DNA from: Yamagishiella unicocca | Lineage: Eukaryota; Chlorophyta; Chlorophyceae; Chlamydomonadales; Volvocaceae | NCBI GenBank assembly: GCA_003116995.1 | Contig: BDSL01000099.1 | Coordinates: 62,001-126,000 of the forward strand | Length of the DNA stretch: 64,000 nt | Direction of reading: 5' to 3' | Part shown: positions 35,301-46,375 of the stretch, one piece after another | Layout of the letters: each line of letters begins with the position of its first letter | Position numbering within the stretch: the stretch's first letter is position 1 | The notes under the pieces: generated by a model | Databases searched by the model: none | The model's input: the letters and a program-made list of their open reading frames with translations, nothing else | Told to the model about the DNA's origin: nothing | Made by a program: the position numbers and the translations under genes

Positions 35301-38300
35301 ATGGGGAGGGGGAGGAGGTGGGTGCCGAGCAGAGGGGTATGTGGGTAAAACCCGTGCGTCGCCCGACCAGAGGAGCGGGGGCAGAGGGGGAGGAGAGGGG
35401 AGGGCGAGGCCCAAGCGGCAGGGGAAGGGCGGGATTCGACCCCTCGTGGAGTGGAGGGCTGGGCTATAGGTGGTGGTCATGTTGGTTGGAAGTGCGAAGA
35501 CCATAGCGCCGGTTGTACGGGTTTGGGGACGGAGGGGAGGAACGGGTTGGCGTGGTGTCGTGGCCCCTGGTCAAGCCTTCGACCGGACCCACCCCCTCCC
35601 CGCGGGGGGCCCCGATGCGCCAGCTGTCCTATGTTCCTGTCCATGTCGCGTAACCGGTTCTTATGCCACCCGCCGCGGGCCCCATCCCTCTCCCCCCCTG
35701 ACCCACCGCCAGACATCCGCCGGCGGCTCCTGGAGAAGAAGGGCGACCTGCGGCACCAGACGGCCGTGGCGGTGCTGGTGCGCGAGTGGGACGCAGTGGA
35801 GGCGCGCATCCTGGGGCTGCGGTCTCGGAGCCTCAAGGGACCGGCGCTGGCAGCCATGGCCGCCGCCGGCTTCAGCAGCATCGCCGGCAACTCGCACCAC
35901 AACAACCACAGCCACCACAACCACCACTCGCCGTACCGCAACAGCACCGCCGGCGCCGACAAGGACATGCTGACGGCGGTGGCGGGCGAGGCGCACACAG
36001 CCGCGCACGGCACTCGGCTGCTGGGCAAGGCGCTGGAGGCCCGCAAGAAGGGTGTCATGCTGCTCGGGGGAGGTGGGACGGGGGGCGAGGGGTTTGGGCG
36101 GGGGTGAGGGGTATGGGGGGTTGTATAAAAACCGTATTACGCAACGGGACAGGATAGTTGGCGCATGGTCGTCGGACACCAATTTTGTGGGCGCATGGGG
36201 TATGGGGGGGGTCGCAAGACCGTTTAGGACCGACGTTTCGGGGTGTTGGGGGGAGAGGGAGGGAGGCTGGTGGTGGGGAGAGGTGCGGTGAGCATTGAGC
36301 TGGCTGGCTGGCAGCGCGTGGTGCTGCTGCAGAGCCGCTGGTGACCCGTTTCAGACCCCCTTTGATCCTAGACCCGTGGCCTTACAGCGTAACCCTCGAC
36401 CCACCTCTCCCCCGCTCTTCATCCCCTTCCACCCGCCTCCAGGGAGGGACCAGAACAAGCAGATGACGGTGGAGTACGCGGTGGCTCGCGCGCTGGCCAA
36501 CGACCGGGTCACCTTGGCCAGTCGTGAGCCGGTGCAGTCCGAGGTGAAGGCGGTGGTGGCGGCATGCTACCTGGAGCACAAGGCCATGGCCTACAACGCA
36601 TTTATCGGGGTCGTGTGGCGGGTAGGTCTGCTGGCGGGGGGTGCGTGATGGCGGAGGGGGGGGGTGATGGCGGAGGGGGAGGGGGGCAACTGGGAGCTGA
36701 GAAGGGTCCTCCTAGTGCCTTTATAAGCGGCGCTGGACAGACTTTCTTCCCCACGGTAAACCCGCCAACCCGCCAACCCGCCAACCCACTCCGTAACCCA
36801 CTTCCCCTCCCCCCGGCCTGCCGCCCCTCCTCCCTCCCTCCCCGCCCTGCCCTCCTCTCCTCCTCCTGCAGCGACGTGCCCGGTGGTTCGGCATGTACAA
36901 CCAGCAGCGACACATGGCGATGGCGCGCAGCGTGGTGGCAACTGGCAGCGCCTGGCAGGCCATGGACGCACTGGCAAGGGTGGGTGGGGGTGGGGCCGGG
37001 GGGTGGCTTGGGTGGGGGGGGGCTTGGTGGGTGGGATAGTCCGGTTGGGACGTCGGTGAGGAGCGGCCAGTTGGGCCGGGGGGCCGCCTAGCGCAGCTTT
37101 AGTCGGTGAGGCGGAAGGACTGACGCAGGAGGGCGGGGCAGCCGTTACCTAACCCCCAACCCCGCCCCCCAAGCTCGCCCCCCAACCCCTCCCCCCATCC
37201 TGGCCCCGCACCCGCAGGAAGCCACCGAGAAGCTGGTGGGGCAGCTGCCGGTGCTCCCCCGCATGCGCACCACAGCCACACTGCGGGAGCTGCGCGCGCT
37301 GATGCAGGCGGGCGTGCAGGAGGCGGACCTGTTCACGTCGTACATGCTCAAGGGAGGGATCCACGAGCTGGAGCGCCGGCTGCATGTGGGTGGCTCGGCC
37401 CGCACGGGGAGGGAGGGGAAGTGGGAGCGTCCAGGGAGGGCCGCAACCCATATGCCTTACTGTCCCCTCCTCCCCCAAACCCCTGGATTCGCGGGTTTCT
37501 GTTCTTCCCCCAAACCCAAACCCAAACCCAAACCCAAACCCAAACCCCTTCCTCCCCCCCCGCCGGCCCCCCTCAGGGCGAGATGCTGATGCGCACCTCC
37601 TTCGGCCACATGCTGCGAGGCCAGATTCGGGAGGTGGGCACACCGCCTACCCTCCCGCCACCACCTCCCCCCCAGTCCCAGGGCAACACCCCGCAGTGGC
37701 AGCACGGCCGCCGGCCCTCCCACGCCGGCGGCTCCGGCCCGGGCAGCCCCGGCTACCGCCGCGTCAGCGTCCCCGGGGGCCGCAACGCCTCCCCCACCAC
37801 CCAAGCCTCCACCTCCTCCGTCCTGCCGGACTCCCCGCGCGGCCCCCGCGGCTCTGCGCGCGTGGTGCGCATCGACCCCGCAGCGCAAGCGCAGCAGCAG
37901 GGCTCCGGGCCGGCCAACGAGGCCGCCTTCCTGGACACGGTTTCGGAGGCGGGTTCGGAGATGACTGTCGTCTCCACGACCTCTGCGCTAGCCAGCGCCA
38001 CCGCCAACTTGGCGCGCGCTCGCTTCCTGGCGGTCATGCCCAGCCACAAGGCCGGTGTGGCGCAGCTGAAGGAGCGCTGGTGGCGGGATGCGGTGGTGCG
38101 TGTGGATGCCTGCCTGCGCAAGCGTTACAAGCTAAACAGTGTGTCGCTGGTGGCGGCGCTGGAGGACACCTCAGCGCCCAACCTGGAGCTGTTTTCCGCC
38201 AAGCTGGCGGAAATCAACTCAAATCCCGAGAAGTCTGAGGTGTTGCTGGCGGCGCTGCCGGGGGGGAATGGGCAGGTGCCGACGAAACACAGGGTGAGCG

Positions 38301-38603
38301 GGGAGGGGGCCTGGTCGCGGGGGCTGCTGCCGGGAGGCGTGTAGGTCGGCTGGGGTTGGGGACGGGGGTAGCGGTGGGGGTCGGAGGTAAAAGGCGCCGG
38401 CGAGCAGGAAGGAGGGGGAGAGCAGTGCCGCCGGTAGGCAGGACGCGGGTATGAATCGAAGCCGGGGAGGAGGGGGGAGGGTGTCTGGGTCGTGGGCATG
38501 CCGCTGGGGGGCGGGACGGCGAGCTGCCCTAGCCGCCACCGGCCCCCCGCGGCAGGCGGACGTGCAGCTCGGAGCCGTGGCTTGCAAGAGAGTGTGTATG
38601 TAG
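30818..38603 (+). CDS. Large IQ-motif (calmodulin-binding) protein, function unknown
   Basis: Fourteen exons with agreeing phases: 30818-30993, 31175-31465, 31839-32074, 32475-32651, 32925-33850, 34111-34326, 34619-34810, 35005-35206, 35713-36072, 36443-36621, 36872-36979, 37218-37385, 37577-38293 and 38556-38603, about 1,331 residues. The first half is Gly/Ser/Pro-rich and disordered. The middle has a charged helical segment (EEEAMARKAQL, KAEIEARRRGWNP), then two IQ-like motifs, AATVIQSMWRMVQQRR and VIRIQRAARLRYCVVRNRRR, split by an intron, then more helices. IQ motifs bind calmodulin or calmodulin-like light chains; flagellar and cytoskeletal proteins often have them. There is no motor or kinase domain. 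The intron after 33850 appears to begin GC rather than GT. The 5' end may differ (see 29550-30817). Confidence 0.7.
31586..31655. repeat. 35-bp exact tandem duplication in intron
   Basis: A 35-nt unit beginning ATGTCAGCGGACAGTCG is repeated exactly, 31586-31620 and 31621-31655, in intron 2 of the IQ gene. Confidence 0.95.
32212..32299. repeat. (CTG)n tract in intron
   Basis: About 29 CTG triplets, interrupted by CTA near the start, lie in intron 3 of the IQ gene. It would encode poly-Leu, poly-Ala or poly-Cys if read, but flanking splice sites place it in the intron. Confidence 0.92.
34051..34108. repeat. AACCGT/AACCAC hexamer array next to an acceptor
   Basis: CCGCAACCACAA units grade into (CCGTAA)n and run up to the acceptor of exon 34111-34326, replacing the usual polypyrimidine tract. 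Confidence 0.85.
34945..34984. repeat. Interstitial telomeric repeat
   Basis: Five 8-nt units of AAAACCCT (one is AAAACCCC), the complement of the Chlamydomonas telomere unit TTTTAGGG, lie in the intron just before exon 35005-35206. A further 1.5 units (TTTTAGGGTTTA) are at about 39439-39450. Confidence 0.92.
36126..36166. repeat. Short dispersed repeat, copy 1
   Basis: This sequence in an IQ-gene intron matches 40215-40256: both have AAAAA, a CCGT..TAC core, then GGATAGTTGGCGCATG. The final 16 nt are identical and the rest diverged. See the paired finding. Confidence 0.6.
37508..37548. repeat. (CCCAAA)n intronic repeat
   Basis: Six to seven CCCAAA units lie in the intron before exon 37577-38293. 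Similar to but not the telomere unit. Confidence 0.9.
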
Positions 38604-38614
38604 GTATGTAGGTA

Positions 38615-38619
38615 TGTAA
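38615..38619 (+). terminator. TGTAA near the stop of the IQ gene
   Basis: TGTAA lies only 12 nt after the proposed stop. That is short for a 3' UTR, so either it is unused or the last exon is wrong. Confidence 0.25.
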
Positions 38620-39906
38620 GTATTATTTTCGTACGGCAGGAGCCCCCCGGGGGGCGGCGGGGTCCCAAGTGCCTGCGTGTGTGTATGACACGTATATGCA
38701 CGGGGGCTCCTCGTATACGGCACGGCGTTAATGCTCGCCAGCCGGGGCTTAGTCCCGACAACAATAAGTGACGCCGCAGGGCAGCGGGCCATGTGGCGCA
38801 TCCACCCGGACCGATGAACATGAGGGAGGGAGGGAGGGAAGGAGGGAGGCAGGGCGGGAGGGGTACGCGGAGGCGGACAGGGAGGGTCCGAGCGGTCGTG
38901 TGTGCGAGTGTTGCCCTCGCCCCCAGAATCTGGCACAGCAGTGGGAGGGTCTAGCTGGCTGGGGAGGCAGGTGAGGCGGCCGTTTGGCGACCTCGGCAGA
39001 CGCCGCCGGCGGGGGCGCCCTAAGCGCCCCGTGGGAGGGTGGACAGTAAACTGCATCAGAACAGAGGACAGGAATAAAAAGCCCCTGCGGTAGCGGTGGT
39101 GGCGGAGACGGTGGTGGCGATGGTGAAGGCGGTGGCAGTGGAAAGGGTGGTGGTGGCCGCGGCGGTGGCGGCGCCGGTGGGGTCAGATGCAGCGCTATGC
39201 GGGGTGCACGAGTCTGACGGAAGGCAGGGAGGCAGGGAGGGTGCTGCGATGCGCCGCAGAGCGGGTGGTTCGTGGTCATGTCTCCAGGGGAAGCACGTCT
39301 TCATGTGGGGTGAGGGGACATGTTTGACGCTTCGGGGGGCGACCGCCTCAGGTGATAGCGGGTCGACGGACTCGTTGCTGCTGGTGCCGATGCGAAGGCG
39401 TGTTTGCATCTGTAAGGCCTGGGTGCCGGAGGGTCAGGGTTTTAGGGTTTACGTTCGTTCGTTCGTTCCCGTGATAACATGCTGTTGTGGGTTAAGGCGG
39501 GCAGTTGTGGCCCGCAGCATTGCAGCCCATGCCGTGCAGGACGACGACGCATGTGCATGACGCCTGCCTGACCCGGCCCCTGGAGCAGGGCGGGCCGATG
39601 TGTATAGGGGAAGGGGGGAAGGGGTCGGCCCTGCCTGCGCCCTTGTGTACGGCGCTGTACGGCTGCACCCTAGCCAGCCTCGTGATGTTGGGCTGCCCTG
39701 CCCGCGGGGGGTCGCATCCGCACGGATGCCAATAATGAGTAGTAGTATACGTTACCACATTCGGCGCAGCCGCCATTTACTAGCTGGGTGCGGCAGCTGC
39801 CCGACCACGCGGCGTTTTGCCGCACACTACCGACCACAGCCAACCTGCTGTTTGCAGACCCTCCCTTGTAAATTTGAACACAACACTTGTCAAGCAGCAA
39901 CCAGGT

Positions 39907-40086
39907 ACCAACCAGGATCCAGGTAACAACCACGATCCAGGTGACAACCAGGATCCAGGTAACAACCAGGATCCAGGTAACAACCACGATCCAGGTAACA
40001 ACCAGGATCCAGGTAACAACCACGATCCAGGTGACAACCAGGATCCAGGTAACAACCACGATCCAGGTGACAACCAGGATCCAGGT
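39907..40086. repeat. 18-bp minisatellite, 10 copies
   Basis: Ten 18-nt units of the form AACAACCASGATCCAGGT, alternating GG/CG and AAC/GAC variants in a partly higher-order pattern. Every GG version contains a GGATCC site. All frames stay open because 18 is divisible by 3, but no start or splice context supports coding. Confidence 0.95.
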
Positions 40087-40214
40087 AACAACCCAACACC
40101 ACCAGGGTGGCCTCCACAGCTGGAAGCAGCGGCCGCATTGCGACGATGAGGTCGCGATTGGGAGGGAGCCCGTGGTCAAGTTAAGGAGGAAAACGATGAT
40201 TCCGCGGGGGTGGC

Positions 40215-40256
40215 AAAAAGCCGTTTACACGACAAGGATAGGATAGTTGGCGCATG
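40215..40256. repeat. Short dispersed repeat, copy 2
   Basis: Matches 36126-36166, sharing GGATAGTTGGCGCATG exactly at the 3' end and a looser AAAAA-CCGT-TAC 5' half. Confidence 0.6.
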
Positions 40257-40818
40257 ATTCTGGGGGAGGGCGGACGCGCACCCCATCCACACCCGCACCC
40301 AAACTCTCACGAACCGCAGCCATGTGGTAGAGGCTTACGGGAGGCATGGGTCAGGAGCAGGTGGAGACAGGGAACCAGCAAATTAAATCACTGGAGGATT
40401 CTCCTCATCCCCCCGACCATTAGCTGCTCCGGCCTGTATGAATACCCCGGACATTGCCTCCACACGATCGGTATGAACGGCCTGCAGAAAGCCCACCATG
40501 GGATGTTGCCAGAGTATAATATAAAGGCAAGCATCTGCAGTGGAAAGACACGAATGGCGCCCACACCCAGGCGCAATGCACGGCGCATTGAACATCAACG
40601 CCTGCCACTTCAACCCATTAATAATGCTACAACTGGAACACGGTCAACAGCTTGCAACAGGAGTGCACGCTCGCGCTCTTCATATGCTTTGCCGGCCCTG
40701 CGAAGACCGAGCACCTGCCCCCAAACCCGACCACGCGTCACGCACCCCTGCGGTACGAAACGCAGAGCGTGCTGGCCTCAACCGTCCGAAAGCTAGAGCG
40801 TCAAAACAAAGGATTGAC

Positions 40819-40934
40819 ACCAGTGAAGCATCTGATAAGGTCAGCAGACCAGTGAAGCATCTGGTAAGGTCAGCAGACCAGTGAAGCATCTGGTAAGGTC
40901 AGCAGACCAGTGAAGCATCTGGTAAGGTCAGCAG
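40819..40934. repeat. 29-bp minisatellite, 4 copies
   Basis: Four head-to-tail 29-nt units beginning ACCAGTGAAGCATCTG; unit 1 differs by one base (GATAAG for GGTAAG). Confidence 0.96.
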
Positions 40935-41260
40935 ACTGCTGCGTACTGGAGGTTCGCGAGGGTATGCTCGACGTGAAAATATGAATGTACCTTTTTTCAG
41001 CGGCCTGCGTCCGCATCCAACGTCTTTACGAGTCCTTCAGCTAACAGCGCAGGACACCACCCAGTGATCACATAGCGGGGAGGACCTCCCCGTGGATTCG
41101 CGGATTGTCCTTCAGCCCCCAAAGTTATTGAGTTCAGCAAACCCAACGAAACAGCAGGTTCGGAACGATTGACCTCTCCTCCTCCTTCGTCCGCCAGCTG
41201 CTGCCATGCCGGCATGCGCCCGTTGATGACATCCGTCACCGTGCCACACAACATGTGGCA

Positions 41261-44200
41261 CTACAGGCAGCTTATTACGTCACACATCGACACGAGAGCC
41301 TCCACGAAGGCGTCGATTTGGCAACCGTCAGCAAGCGCTGCTGGGTAGCCCTGGCTAGCGGCGCCCAAACGGTCCTCCAGGAGGACTCCTCCTAGTGGCA
41401 CCCAGAGGCACAAAGTGCGTCCTTGACATCCGCCCTCGCACTCACAGCGGAGGACTGCACGCCGGTAGACTAGCGCATGTGTGTGCTCGCGCGACTTACC
41501 GGTACTTGTCACCCCGTGGATTCGCGGATTCTCTTAAACCCCCCCTCCATTTAACGTGTCCACGTGCGTCCCTATGCTGTACAACAACGTCACGTCTGAT
41601 GCACTGCCGATATCGAGGCGCGCGCGCAGTGCTAGGCCCCAACCACCTCCGCTAGTGGTGGAGCCCCTCAGTTCACGACCTCAACCGAGTGCCTCGCCTT
41701 CGGAGGTGCTGTCAGTGCTGTGTACAGTGCCTGCTACCGCCGCCGAGGGTTCTAGGGGACCACCGGCTTGTCAGCAGCTACCGGCGCTTAGGCTCCGACA
41801 TCAGGTCAGCTGCAGTGGCGGGGGAGGAGGCGGCAGCGGCGGTGGAGTGTCAGGTCAGCTGCAGTTGCGGGGTACCGTAGCCCAGCCTGTCAACCCACAG
41901 ACCCACAACCTTCTCCCATGCTCCTTACACCCTTCCAACCCGGACATGGTCCTCACCCACTGCTGGCTCCCGGGACACCGCGCGAGGTCCCCGAAGGAAA
42001 GGGCCCCCGTAGCACCGCAATCCTTCAGCAACGCACGCACACGTCTCAGTCTCTTCCGCCCGGCGTGCCCACTGGGTCACGTATGGCCTTCTGTGTGCCC
42101 GGCGTGTGCTTTTTCCGTCGTACATTCCTCACCCCTCCTCCCTCAACCCACACCTTCCGCCTTTCGCTCCCAGTTGCCCGCCCTCCGTTTCTTTACGTAG
42201 GTACGTCTACGCCTAACAATATGGGTGGGCTTTCCGAATCTGGGTGCCTGCTCGTTGCTCGCGTGGGCTTATGGCGTCGCAATGCCGGCGGCAAAGCCCC
42301 AGCAAACTTCGCCGCGGCCCCGGCACAGCGGCGGGCTCAGGGCAGGGCTTCATCGGCTTTTCCCTTGCCCTAGTTTGTGACGTGGCTGGGCTGGGCGGAA
42401 TCGGCGGAATCGGCGGAATTGGCGGAATTGGGCGGAACAGACATACTAGGCCCTGCTTGACCCAGCCTCTTCTCGGTGCAATCGCTGGGTCAAGCAGGGC
42501 CGTAGTTTCGTTTGTTTGGTTCCTTTCTTCTTGTTCTCTCCCATCGCTTTATATTATTTTCTGTGGATCCACACCCATCGCCCTTCCGCTGCTGCTTATC
42601 GGTGCACTGACACACTCTTGCTCACACCACGACTACGCATCCTGGCGCCTCGTCCTCTCGCTCACCCATCATCGCACGAGACACCAGCAGCGAGTTGCGG
42701 CGCACGGGCACCGCTTCCTCATTCAGCTCCGCCTCCACATCCTGCAGGGAGGGGCCACACGGGGGGGGGAGTGGCGGCTGTGACAGCGGCCCCCTTCAGC
42801 CGCACCCGCGGCACCCGCGGCACCCGCGGCACCAGCATCAGCATCAGGGCTATCGCGGTGTGTGGCGGAACCCACTCGCATGCACCGCAGGATGTGCACC
42901 CGCTACTACCACGATCATGATCCACACGCCTTGCGTCTAATCAGCTACTGTGGGGAAATGTCCCCTGCACGGTCTGGCCCCCTCCGCTCCTTCCTTTGCT
43001 GATGCTGATGCGGAGTGCTTTAGCTCCTTCCTTGCCACCCCAAAGGAAGGGAAGGAGGCTCCTATTCGGGGGGACGCACCATCAGGAGCGTCCTGCCGCG
43101 CGACACCGAGTCGTAGCTGGCACCACCGGCACCACCGGCACCAGCACCAGCGCCGGCACGATGCGACTCCGGTACGCGAGTGGAGCGACCCAGGGGCGCC
43201 GCCGTCGGCGGAGGCTGCGGCATGTGTGACCTGCGAGTGGGCGGGCAGTGCGGGTGGTGTGGGCACCTGGGCTTCCATGCGAGGATGTCACCGCCCCTGA
43301 AGCAGCTGCAGCACCCCTGCAGCAGGCGGGGGTCCGACTGTTTCCCCAGCCACCTCGACAGCCACCTCGACAGCCACACCTGCAAGTCCCGACCCGATCC
43401 CTACCACGACCCCGACTCTGACCCAGGTGGCCCCAGGCGCTCCGGACCTCACTCACCGGGACTTCCCGCCCACACGCGACCGCAGCTGCGGCGCGAGGAC
43501 CTTGCTGGCCGTGCCGTTGTCCTGCGCCCCGCCCCCCGCGGCCACGTCGTCCTCCAGCCCTATCTTGACCCGGGTGTCCACCTTGCGCAGTGCCACGGCG
43601 CGCAGCCGGGCAGCCTGGTCGCATACACACACATACACACACACGCATGTTGAATTCGACACGTGTGCGGGGGAGGGTGTCGGTGGGAGGGGGCCGGCCT
43701 TGTGCAAGAGACCGCCTCCTCTCCGTCCCAGCACTTCGGAGCAGTTGGTCTGCTCTCTGCTGCTGCGCCCTCCCCCCCCCTCCCTGCACTGCGGGCAACG
43801 CTTGCAGGCGCCATGGCCGCAACCCAACACGCCCTTTGACCAACCAACCAACCAACCAACCAACCATTGCAGGTCCCCGCGCCTCGCACCTCCGTCTGGT
43901 ACGACGACAGCGCCTCAGTGATGGCCGCCACGTCAGCCGCCGTGAGGGAGCTCTTGGCCCCGCCGCCGGCCGTGTCCTTCGTGTCGCCGTTCGCTCGCCG
44001 CATCCCGCCGCCGGGTCCTCCGATGCTGGGCAGCTTCACGTCCTCCCGGCCCCCGCCGCCCGCCGCCTCCTCCTCGGCCGCCTGCTCCCCCCCGCGGTTG
44101 CTCATCACCCCGCGCCGCAGGTCCTTGTTGCTGTTCGACCTCACACCCACCGTGCTCAGCAGCTGCGGGCTCAGCAGCTGCGTGTTGAGGACGTAGCCGT

Positions 44201-45398
44201 TGGCCCCGATCGCCGCCGCGCCCGCCGCGCCGCCACCGCCACCGCCACTCGCAGGGCCCTCGTCGGACGAGGGACCGCCGACCCCGCCCCGGTTGTACCC
44301 CCTCACATTGTTCATCACGGCCTCCATGGGCACCGCGGGCACTGTGCGGTTCCGAAAGGGCTCCCCTGGGTCGGAACGCCGCTGGGAGCCCTGAGCCAGT
44401 GGAGGCGGACCGGGCCCCGCCGCCGCCGCCGCCGCCGCCATAGGGCCCTGCGCCGCCATCGGGGTCGGCGCGCTGACGCCCATGGCGATGCGGCTGCCGC
44501 CGTTGCTGCCGGGGCCGATGACGTTGCCGAGCTGCTGCAGCGCCCGCCGCTCCCCGGGCGCACGCGTGGGGCCGCCGGAGGGTGGCTCCGGGCCCTGCCC
44601 CGCCAGCGCCGAGGCCAGCTGCGCCAGAGAGGCCTGATGCAGCTCGCCGCCGAAGTTGGCGGCGTGGTTTCGGAGGTGCGCCTCGGGCTGAGCCGGCGGC
44701 CGCGGCTGCTGCTGCTGCTGCTTGACGGCCTCACGAATGATAGACGGTTTGCGCTCCAGACGACCACCGCCTCCGCCTCCGCCCACGGAAGCCCCTCCGA
44801 CGGAGGCATCTGGGCTGAGCGGGCCGAGCGCCGTGGGGGAGGAGCGGAGGAGCTGCGGCAGCTGCGAGCATCCCGACCCCGGCCCCGCCCCGCCTGCCGC
44901 GGGACCCTGCACCAGCTCCTGGCGCAGCCGGGTGGGCATCATGATCAGGGCCGCCTGACTGACGTCGATGTTTTGCATGCTCTGGACCATCTCGGTGACC
45001 GTCATAGACTTGCGCCGCTCGCGCATCGGCCGCGCTAAGGGGACGTCCGGGTTCTGGAGCTGTTGTTGCAGCTGCTGCTGGGCAGGGCTGAATGAGGCTT
45101 GCAGGGTGATGCTCCCGCTGGATTTGGATACCACCAGGTCCTGCCGGGAGGGCTGTTTTAACACGGCGGCGAGTCCATGGGGCGCGGAGGCGAAGAACTT
45201 ATTGAGGTTGATCTGCGAGCCCTGCCGCCGGGCGGGGGTGACGTCGGCAAGCAGATCGGAGACGCCGTCATCGTTGGTGGCGCGCGGGTTGACCGGCGAC
45301 ATGGGCTGCGGCGGCGGGTTGGGCGGCTGCCGTGGGGCGCGCGCCTCTGCGTCGGCGTGCGTGGTCTTTCGGCGCAGGAAGTCCAAAACCATCGCCAT
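41261..45398 (-). CDS. Unknown low-complexity protein with micro-exons
   Basis: The proposed exons on the minus strand are 45398-43890, 43614-43457, 43296-43267, 43116-43080, 42741-42666 and, less surely, 41454-41261; phases agree throughout, giving about 667 residues. The ATG at 45398 opens MAMVLDFLRRKTT. Exon 1 is Gln/Ala/Gly/Pro-rich with a few conserved-looking islands (RKSMTVTEMVQSMQNIDVSQ, RKPSIIREAVKQ) that resemble kinase sites and short helices. It ends with a helix, AADVAAITEALSSYQTE, that continues across the splice into ARLRAVALRKVDTRVKIGL. Exons 3 and 4 are only 30 and 37 nt. No domain family is recognised. The last exon is Cys-containing and could belong to something else. A cytoskeletal or signalling scaffold role is possible but not shown. 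Confidence 0.6.
42394..42429. repeat. 9-bp tandem repeat GGCGGAATY
   Basis: Four units of GGCGGAATC/T lie directly before the hairpin at 42449-42501, inside the long proposed last intron of the 41261-45398 gene. Confidence 0.9.
42449..42501. repeat. 18-bp perfect inverted repeat (hairpin)
   Basis: GGCCCTGCTTGACCCAGC at 42449-42466 and its exact complement at 42484-42501 flank a 17-nt loop. It lies within a proposed intron. Confidence 0.95.
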
Positions 45399-46375
45399 TC
45401 TTGTCGACCGTGCGGACGATGCTGGCGGTTATGTAGGGAACAGTGATGTCTGCTAAGTTACTGCATGTGGGCTTCAAAGGCAAAACGTCACGACCTCTCT
45501 TTCCCTCGGCCAGCGAAGCTTTTACGGATGCTGCCCGTATTCCACCACTCTCCCAGCCTGCATAAGGGATTTCAGTGGGTCGGCTATATTATGCACGCCC
45601 CAAACGATGGGGGGTTACACGACACGATGGACACGGACAAGGAAAGCAGCCGGCGGGGTCGCTAATGTTGTTCCCGACCGCGCATGTCCATTCGTTCGTC
45701 GTCTGTTCATAACCTTCAATAAACACGCTTTACAATATTGCGGTTGGGGGGCATGTCAGCTGAACGACCCTGGGTCTTCACACAACCCCACATGCACGAT
45801 TCACCTGCTGAGCTGCTGCGAACTCCGCCGGCCGGCTGAGCTGGCCAGTTATTTGTGACTTTTCTTGAGCACCAAGCGCTGGCGTTCGCTTTTACGCAGC
45901 CATTTGCGCGAGAGTGAGTCTGTTATTTTTGACGACTTGGCAATACTACCCTCCGGCGAGCAAATGTGGCCAACATTGTTCAAGCAGATAGGTTGGGATG
46001 TAGTTGCTTTCTTGGTAGCTGATGTTAGGGTCCACGTCTACGCCATGCAACGTTCGCTTAACCTCAACTCGCATACATTTCAGAGGACGCACTCTATAGT
46101 TTACAGCGTAAAATGTGGTCAAGCCGAGGTCTGTAGCATTTTGCGGGCATAGCTAACTTTTAACCCAGCGCTATACGACAATCGCGAGCTAGTGACGAGC
46201 CACCCGAATCGGGAGTTCACGTAAGTGTCCGCCAATATATTAGGGCGCCGCGATTGCATTCGCTACACCAATCTCTTGCTGTTAGCCTGCTCCCCCTACC
46301 GTATATCAGCCCTTACGACATATTACGCGTGAGGCACTCGGGACGAAGCGGTGACGGGGTGGGAACTTGGAAAGG
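45399..46375. promoter_or_regulatory. Divergent promoter region
   Basis: About 1 kb separates the minus-strand low-complexity gene (start 45398) from CMC2 (start 46376). GC is lower than in the flanking genes. Both promoters must lie here; no element can be named. Confidence 0.45.

Larger units (their letters stand above)
38620..41260. other. Intergenic DNA with minisatellites
   Basis: No exon chain recognised. It contains GGGA-rich stretches (38820-38870), a partial telomere-like unit near 39440, an 18-bp array (39907-40086), a second copy of a dispersed repeat (40215-40256) and a 29-bp array (40819-40934). An open 85-codon minus frame at 41254-40997 shows no family. Confidence 0.5.

Noticed and set aside
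39907..40934. Possible CRISPR-like arrays
   Set aside because: Units are directly tandem without spacers, in a eukaryotic nuclear context; ordinary minisatellites.
43590..45038. 482-codon plus-strand open frame
   Set aside because: Antisense to the minus-strand gene at 41261-45398, which has a good ATG and agreeing splice phases; the frame is Arg/Pro-rich shadow coding of GC-rich DNA.
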